This document shows, in pieces, positions 5,264 to 7,086 of a stretch of DNA of 7,086 bases; the stretch's first letter is position 1; the number at the start of each line of letters is the position of its first letter. This DNA comes from Nitrospirota bacterium. GTDB taxonomy: Bacteria > Nitrospirota > Nitrospiria > Nitrospirales > UBA8639. The notes below the pieces were generated by a model that saw only the letters and a program-made list of their open reading frames with translations, was not told where the DNA came from and made no database searches. A program made the translations under genes and the position numbers. The DNA is taken from positions 2,429,613 to 2,436,698 of the forward strand of contig CP070743.1 in the NCBI GenBank assembly GCA_020348185.1, in the 5' to 3' direction.

Positions 5264-6238
5264 CTACCACCGCATCACACCTGATGCCCACGTTAAACCT
5301 GCTCCGAACGCCGCGAACAAGACAATAGAACCACGTTGAATTCGCCCGTCTTTGACGGCTTCATCCAAAGCGAGCGGTATTGAGGCTGCAGAGGTGTTGC
5401 CGAACCGGTCGAGATTGATGACGGTTTTTGAGAAAGGCAGCCCTAGCCGTTGGCTCACGGCCTTGAGGATCCGAATATTGGCCTGATGAGGAACAAATAC
5501 GTCGACATCCTCAACAGTCAAATTATTGGCTGAGAGTGCCTCTCGAATCGCTCCTTCCATAGTTTTGACCGCAATTTTAAACGTTTCGTTGCCCTTCATT
5601 TTGATAAATTGGAGTCTTTCGGCAAGAGATTTCTCTGAGGGTGGACAACTGGACCCTCCACAGGGAACAGCAATAAGGTCTGAGTAGTGACCATCCGCAT
5701 GCAAATGGAGAGACAGGACACCATCCTCATTTTCACTAGGACCAATGACGGCTGCCCCAGCGCCATCTCCGAATAAGACACACGTACTTCGGTCGGTCCA
5801 ATCGGTGATGACCGACATCACTTCCGACCCGACGACCAGAATGTGTCGAAAGCCCGTTTTTATATACGCATCGGCAATGGCTAAGGCATAGAGAAAACCA
5901 CAACACGCCGCATTGATATCACAGGCGGCAGCCTGAGTGGCTCCTAAGCGTTCTTGCACCTCGCAGGCCGTTGAGGGAAGGGGAGTATCGCCGGTACAGG
6001 TAGCAATAAGAATCAAACCCAAATCAGTGGCGGAGACTCCAGCATGTTTCAAGGCTTGTTGCGCAGCCTCCGTGGCGAGATCCGAACAGGCCTGGCCCGT
6101 GGCCACGACCCGTCTTTCCCGAATACCCGTCCGCTCGATGATCCACGTATCCGAGGTCGCGACCATCCGTTCCAGGTCGCCATTGGTCAGCACCCGCTCT
6201 GGCACATAGGACCCTGTTCCAAGAATTTGGCTTTTCAT
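5264..6238 (-). CDS. fabH: 3-oxoacyl-ACP synthase III (KAS III)
   Basis: Starts fatty-acid chains by condensing an acyl-CoA primer (acetyl-CoA in most bacteria) with malonyl-ACP. The protein is 324 residues, a normal length. The catalytic triad is C112 in NAACCGF, H251 in PHQANIRI and N281 in FGNTSAAS. The TWIIERTGIRER segment (31-42) contains W32 and R36, which bind CoA in E. coli FabH. GDGAGA (157-162) and the C-terminal AAFGAGLTWASG are also typical. The residue after the nucleophile is a second cysteine (C113), where E. coli has Ala. The start ATG overlaps the plsX stop as ATGA (6235-6238), which implies translational coupling; AAGG lies about 7 nt before it inside plsX. The primer preference (straight or branched) cannot be read with confidence. 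Confidence 0.96.
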   Translation of the reverse strand: MKSQILGTGSYVPERVLTNGDLERMVATSDTWIIERTGIRERRVVATGQACSDLATEAAQQALKHAGVSATDLGLILIATCTGDTPLPSTACEVQERLGATQAAACDINAACCGFLYALAIADAYIKTGFRHILVVGSEVMSVITDWTDRSTCVLFGDGAGAAVIGPSENEDGVLSLHLHADGHYSDLIAVPCGGSSCPPSEKSLAERLQFIKMKGNETFKIAVKTMEGAIREALSANNLTVEDVDVFVPHQANIRILKAVSQRLGLPFSKTVINLDRFGNTSAASIPLALDEAVKDGRIQRGSIVLFAAFGAGLTWASGVMRW

Positions 6239-7086
6239 TCCTGCGCCTTCATTGGAGGCTCACCGGCTGCGGTCTTCAGACCATGAGCAATATCATCTCG
6301 AATCTGTTCAATCAAGCCAGCTTCCGCGAGCTTATGCGCACGGAGTGTGGCATTTTTTATGGCCTTCGCAGATGACCGACCGTGACAAATGACACTGACC
6401 CCGTTCACGCCAAGCAACGGGGCCCCACCAAACTCCGCATAGTCCATTTTCCGGCGAAGACGCAACAGGGGAGCAGCCATAAAGAGGTACGCCACTCGTC
6501 CTAATCGGGATTGCGCAATTTCTTTCATGAGAATTTTTTTGAGCGCATCGGCAAGGCCTTCAGAGATTTTCAATGCGACATTCCCAATAAATCCGTCGCA
6601 GACAATGACATCGGCATTCCCACTATACACATCCCGGCCTTCGACGTTTCCTATAAAATTGATTGGGCTTTCTTTCAACATCCGGAACGCTTCTTTGGTG
6701 ACTTCATTGCCTTTCATGTCCTCTTCGCCGATGCTTAGCAAGCCAACTCGGGGACCGGAGAGCCCTAAGATGTGCTTCCCATATTCATAGCCCATAATTC
6801 CAAACTGATAGAGCTGCTGAGCCGTGCAGTCCACCGTCGCTCCGACGTCCAACATCACAGCCATGCCTTTTCGAGTTGGCAAGCTCGCCGCGATGGCTGG
6901 TCGTTCAATGCCTTGAATTGAACCAAGTAAAAAAAACGCTGCGACCATGGTCGCCCCAGTGTTGCCAGCACTCACGACCGCCTGAGCCACCCCAGTTTTG
7001 ACGAGATTGGTCCCTACCCAAATTGAAGAATCACGTTTTTTCCGTGCAACCAAGGCTGGGGATTCATGCATCCCGACGGTTTGGGA
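6235..7086 (-). CDS. plsX: Phosphate acyltransferase PlsX (5' end outside window)
   Basis: Converts acyl-ACP and phosphate to acyl-phosphate, the donor used by PlsY to acylate glycerol-3-phosphate, and so links fatty-acid synthesis to membrane lipid formation. 283 residues are visible, and the frame is open through the window edge (SQTVG before the first Met). The ATG at 7069-7071 is therefore internal; roughly 50-60 N-terminal residues are missing compared with the family's ~330-350. Conserved blocks include KKRDSS, SAGNTGA, LDVGATVDC, QFGIMGYEYG, RVGLLSIGEEDMKGNE, NFIGNVEGRD, DGFIGNVALK and the C-terminal YAEFGGAPLLGVNG followed by CHGRSS. All are standard for PlsX. It overlaps fabH by 4 nt, the common plsX-fabH arrangement. 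Nothing suggests loss of function. Confidence 0.96.
   Translation of the reverse strand, partial: SQTVGMHESPALVARKKRDSSIWVGTNLVKTGVAQAVVSAGNTGATMVAAFFLLGSIQGIERPAIAASLPTRKGMAVMLDVGATVDCTAQQLYQFGIMGYEYGKHILGLSGPRVGLLSIGEEDMKGNEVTKEAFRMLKESPINFIGNVEGRDVYSGNADVIVCDGFIGNVALKISEGLADALKKILMKEIAQSRLGRVAYLFMAAPLLRLRRKMDYAEFGGAPLLGVNGVSVICHGRSSAKAIKNATLRAHKLAEAGLIEQIRDDIAHGLKTAAGEPPMKAQE

Noticed and set aside
7069..7071. ATG as the true start of plsX
   Set aside because: The conserved PlsX sequence continues in frame upstream of it to the window edge, and the product would lack the N-terminal part of the fold.

Overview
This window holds one arm of a bacterial type II fatty-acid and phospholipid precursor gene cluster. 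Every gene is on the minus strand. In transcription order (high to low coordinates) it reads plsX (5' end cut by the window), fabH, an SDR-type enoyl-ACP reductase of FabL/FabI character, fabD, fabG, acpP, fabF and rnc. Base composition is roughly balanced. The gene order and protein style suggest a Gram-negative-type bacterium, perhaps Nitrospirota or a neighbouring phylum. That placement is inference from gene order and general resemblance only. I see no RNA gene, insertion sequence, CRISPR array or phage gene.

Layout: plsX and fabH overlap in an ATGA junction (6235-6238). A 128-bp gap separates fabH from the enoyl reductase. A 179-bp gap separates the reductase from fabD, and it carries a weak terminator-like hairpin followed at once by a promoter-like TTGACA inside a 16-bp inverted repeat. 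fabD, fabG, acpP and fabF then follow with gaps of 12, 77 and 117 bp. A 160-bp gap leads to rnc. No gene-free stretch exceeds 300 bases.

How the genes work together: PlsX makes acyl-phosphate from acyl-ACP for phospholipid synthesis. FabD loads malonate onto AcpP, FabH starts chains, FabF extends them, FabG reduces the 3-keto group, and the FabL/FabI-like SDR probably performs the final enoyl reduction. The dehydratase (FabZ/FabA) and acetyl-CoA carboxylase are not in the window. rnc commonly sits beside acpP/fabF in bacteria.

Main oddities: (1) rnc has an in-frame TAA exactly between the catalytic domain and a well-conserved double-stranded-RNA-binding domain, whose reading frame stays open to the window edge. 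(2) Three intergenic gaps each carry one copy of a ~40-45 bp element built on a GAAACNN heptamer repeated three times, always just 3' of a gene. (3) The promoter-like signal before fabD would give a leaderless transcript, and fabD has no Shine-Dalgarno sequence. (4) The enoyl reductase combines FabL and FabI features. (5) FabF lacks one residue in the loop after its first catalytic histidine.
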